From positions 26,658 to 90,657 of the forward strand of contig CAMYNL010000004.1 in NCBI GenBank assembly GCA_947259705.1: 64,000 nucleotides of DNA, written 5' to 3'. Positions 62,206-64,000 of this stretch are shown one piece after another. Each line of letters begins with the position of its first letter. Within the stretch, counting starts at the first letter, position 1. This DNA comes from an uncultured Gammaproteobacteria bacterium (GTDB lineage: Bacteria > Pseudomonadota > Gammaproteobacteria > Arenicellales > JAANXG01). A program made the position numbers and the translations under genes. The notes under the pieces were generated by a model. That model searched no databases. It saw nothing but the letters and a program-made list of their open reading frames with translations, and had not been told where the DNA came from.

Positions 62206-62914
62206 GCGCGCAGTCATTCTGGCCGGTGGTAAGGGAACGCGCTTGCGTCCATATACGGTGGCGTTACCCAAACCACTGATGCCCATCGGTGACTTTCCCA
62301 TCCTGGAAGTGATAGTCCGACAGCTTGCACAGCATGGTTTTGACCATATCACTATGGCGGTTAACCATCAGGCCGAGATCATCAGAGCATTTTTTCAGGA
62401 CGGCGAGAAATGGGGGATTAAGATCGATTACTCGTTGGAGGACGAACCACTCAGCACCATTGCTCCTCTGAGCCTGATCCGCGATCTACCTGACCATTTC
62501 ATGGTCATGAATGGAGATGTCTTGAGCGATCTAGACTACGCTGCTTTCTTTGATGAACACATCATGAACAACAATATTTTCACAATCTCCGCTTATATGC
62601 GCGAGCAGAAGATAGATTACGGTGTACTGGAATTGGATACAGATGAACATTTGTCCAGTTTTATGGAAAAGCCGACGAACGAGTACCTCGTCAGTATGGG
62701 TGTGTATATGGCAAGCCGTCGGATCATGGATTTCATTCCGTCCGGGCAAAAATACGGCTTCGATGACTTGATGCTTGACTTGATAGCTGCCAGTAAGCCG
62801 GCCGCGGTTAGAACATATGATGGCTACTGGCTCGACATTGGCCGACCCGACGATTACGTCGCTGCTATTGATATATTCGAAAACAACCAAGACATTTTCT
62901 TGAGGGGCTGCTGA
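62198..62914 (+). CDS. Sugar-phosphate nucleotidyltransferase
   Basis: 238 residues, RmlA/ManC-like fold: AVILAGGKGTRLRPYTVALP nucleotide motif, KPLMPIGDFPILEVIV, NGDVLSDLDY (metal-binding Asp), and WLDIGRPDDYVAAID. Overlaps the dehydratase gene by 8 nt, so it probably makes the NDP-sugar that LegB acts on. PtmE-like GlcN-1-P guanylyltransferase, as in Campylobacter legionaminic acid synthesis, is one option; glucose- or mannose-1-P are alternatives. No GlmU-like acetyltransferase domain is fused. Confidence 0.88.
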   Translation: MSKRAVILAGGKGTRLRPYTVALPKPLMPIGDFPILEVIVRQLAQHGFDHITMAVNHQAEIIRAFFQDGEKWGIKIDYSLEDEPLSTIAPLSLIRDLPDHFMVMNGDVLSDLDYAAFFDEHIMNNNIFTISAYMREQKIDYGVLELDTDEHLSSFMEKPTNEYLVSMGVYMASRRIMDFIPSGQKYGFDDLMLDLIAASKPAAVRTYDGYWLDIGRPDDYVAAIDIFENNQDIFLRGC

Positions 62915-62916
62915 CC

Positions 62917-64000
62917 ATGGGCGCTGAGGACCACTTAGTCATTCCAATCAACAAAGGCCAGTTCACATTGGAGACTCCGGAACGTATAACCGAATTCGAG
63001 GCTAAACGGGGTGACGGGGTAGAGGAGGAATATAAGGAGAATCGAAAGCTTTGGACGGAGTATCCTCGCAGGCAGCATGTATCCGAGTACCCTCTCCACG
63101 TTGACATCGAATTGGCTTCGGTCTGCAACCTGAAATGCCCTATGTGCTACACCATTTCGCCTGACTTTAAAAAGAAGGTGAATGCGAAGCTGATAGATTT
63201 TGAGCTTTTCACCCAACTTGTTGACGAGTGTGCAACAGGGAATGTTTATTCCATTCGGTTGAGCTTCCGGGGCGAATCGTTTCTGCATAAGCGTATTTTG
63301 GATTGCGTTGACTATGCGAAACGCAAAGGCATCAAGGAAGTATCGACACTAACAAATGGCCTACGCTTGAACGAGGAAATGTTTGTGCAGCTGATGGAAG
63401 CCGGTATTGACTGGATTACCATTTCCTTTGACGGCTTGGGTGAGACTTACGAACAGATCCGAAGGCCGGCAAAGTATGAGCGTGCGGTCGAAAAGATCGC
63501 TAACTACGCAAAAATAAAGAAAGAAGCCGGGCGCGTAAAACCCATAATAAAGATTCAAACTGTGCTTCCGGCGATCGAGAATGACCCCAAAGCGTTCTAC
63601 AGAGTCTTTTCGCCGATCTCGGATATGGTCAGTGCGAATCCTTTAATTGACTTCCTGCAGAGCAAAAGAGACTTGCCCAAGATATCAAATTTCTCCTGTC
63701 CGCAAATATATCAAAGGCTAGTGGTGGGAGCAGATGGGTTATGCATGATGTGTGCTAACGATGAGGATGGCAAGATCATTGTTGGCGACGCAAACAAGCA
63801 GAGTATTTATGACATATGGCACGGTTCAGAAATGTCACGAATCCGCGAGATACATCGGCGCGGTGCCGGCGTCGCTGAGATATCTGCCTGTACGGAGTGT
63901 TACTTGCCGCTCAAGACCTATGAAAGCAGGGTGATTATTGGGGACCGGTCTGTGGTTGCCGAAAAATATTTGTCTGGCACAGAAAAGGTCAATGAGCTCA
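62917..64000 (+). CDS. Radical SAM/SPASM protein (partial, runs off window)
   Basis: Open from ATG 62917 to the window edge, 361 residues visible. The radical SAM motif CNLKCPMC (CxxxCxxC) lies near residues 70-77, and a SPASM-like region downstream has FSCPQIYQRL, GLCMMCAND and ACTECYLP Cys groups for extra Fe-S clusters. Such proteins appear in surface-polysaccharide and sugar-modification loci as well as peptide maturases. It begins 2 nt after the nucleotidyltransferase stop, and the 3' end cannot be seen. The reaction is unknown. Confidence 0.88.
   Translation, partial: MGAEDHLVIPINKGQFTLETPERITEFEAKRGDGVEEEYKENRKLWTEYPRRQHVSEYPLHVDIELASVCNLKCPMCYTISPDFKKKVNAKLIDFELFTQLVDECATGNVYSIRLSFRGESFLHKRILDCVDYAKRKGIKEVSTLTNGLRLNEEMFVQLMEAGIDWITISFDGLGETYEQIRRPAKYERAVEKIANYAKIKKEAGRVKPIIKIQTVLPAIENDPKAFYRVFSPISDMVSANPLIDFLQSKRDLPKISNFSCPQIYQRLVVGADGLCMMCANDEDGKIIVGDANKQSIYDIWHGSEMSRIREIHRRGAGVAEISACTECYLPLKTYESRVIIGDRSVVAEKYLSGTEKVNEL

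Noticed and set aside
1-64000. CRISPR arrays, insertion sequences, tRNA or rRNA genes, prophage
   Set aside because: No regularly spaced repeats, transposase-like genes, tRNA folds or phage structural genes were recognised on reading both strands, though a dedicated scan was not possible.

Overview
The window is a compact, GC-rich chromosomal segment from a gammaproteobacterium. The evidence is the complete division/cell-wall (dcw) cluster in E. coli-like order (mraZ to ftsZ, then lpxC and secA), the rsmI / lpoA-yraN-gmhA neighbourhood, rppH beside a HAD phosphatase gene, a pilBCD-coaE block, and a type A RNase P RNA. CysG-type siroheme synthase next to a DsrC/TusE-family gene hints at a sulfur-metabolising lineage such as the Chromatiales; that placement is inference.

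Layout. 1-2.3 kb (minus strand): a small HTH/coiled-coil protein, an S24-only protein, moaC, a methyltransferase and a cut-off SirB2-like membrane protein. 2.6-8.3 kb (plus): an SDR dehydrogenase with an apparent CTG start, then a three-gene RND efflux operon whose periplasmic adaptor is reduced to a 118-residue lipoprotein. 8.3-11.3 kb (minus): DsrC/TusE-like protein, cysG and a ferredoxin/reductase-like protein. 11.5-14.1 kb (plus): MoxR ATPase, a small protein and a DUF2201 metallopeptidase/VWA protein. 14.1-20.9 kb: Sel1 protein, FadL-type porin, secreted SCP2-like protein, PilU-type ATPase, LysR regulator, HAD phosphatase and RppH. 21-28 kb: BamE-like and DUF3301 proteins, macrodomain protein, a monofunctional transpeptidase, and the heptose (hldE2-type, gmhA), yraN, lpoA and rsmI genes.

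28.0-51.5 kb holds rnpB and the dcw cluster: mraZ-rsmH-ftsL-ftsI-murE-murF-mraY-murD-ftsW-murG-murC-murB-ddlB-ftsQ-ftsA-ftsZ, with many stop/start overlaps. It begins with a good sigma70 promoter followed by three MraZ boxes at exact 10-bp spacing. lpxC, a DUF721 (DciA-like) gene, an M23 peptidase and secA follow. 51.6-58.3 kb: argJ, a Nudix-ThiE fusion, coaE and the type IV pilus genes pilD, pilC, pilB.

58.5 kb to the right edge is a surface-polysaccharide locus: a winged-helix protein with a nucleotidyltransferase-like domain, Wzm/Wzt-type ABC exporter genes, a LegB-type 4,6-dehydratase, a sugar-phosphate nucleotidyltransferase and a radical SAM/SPASM protein running off the edge. It becomes visibly more AT-rich from about 60.5 kb, as expected for a variable, transferable O-antigen-type region.

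Most of the window is conserved housekeeping DNA. The less ordinary items are the reduced RND adaptor, the possible split LexA-like pair, the DsrC-like protein with a lone cysteine, the flavin-motif-deficient ferredoxin/reductase protein, the FadL/SCP2-like pair, two usable starts for ftsZ, and the HTH-nucleotidyltransferase protein at the edge of the polysaccharide locus. No tRNA, rRNA, insertion sequence, prophage or CRISPR array was seen.
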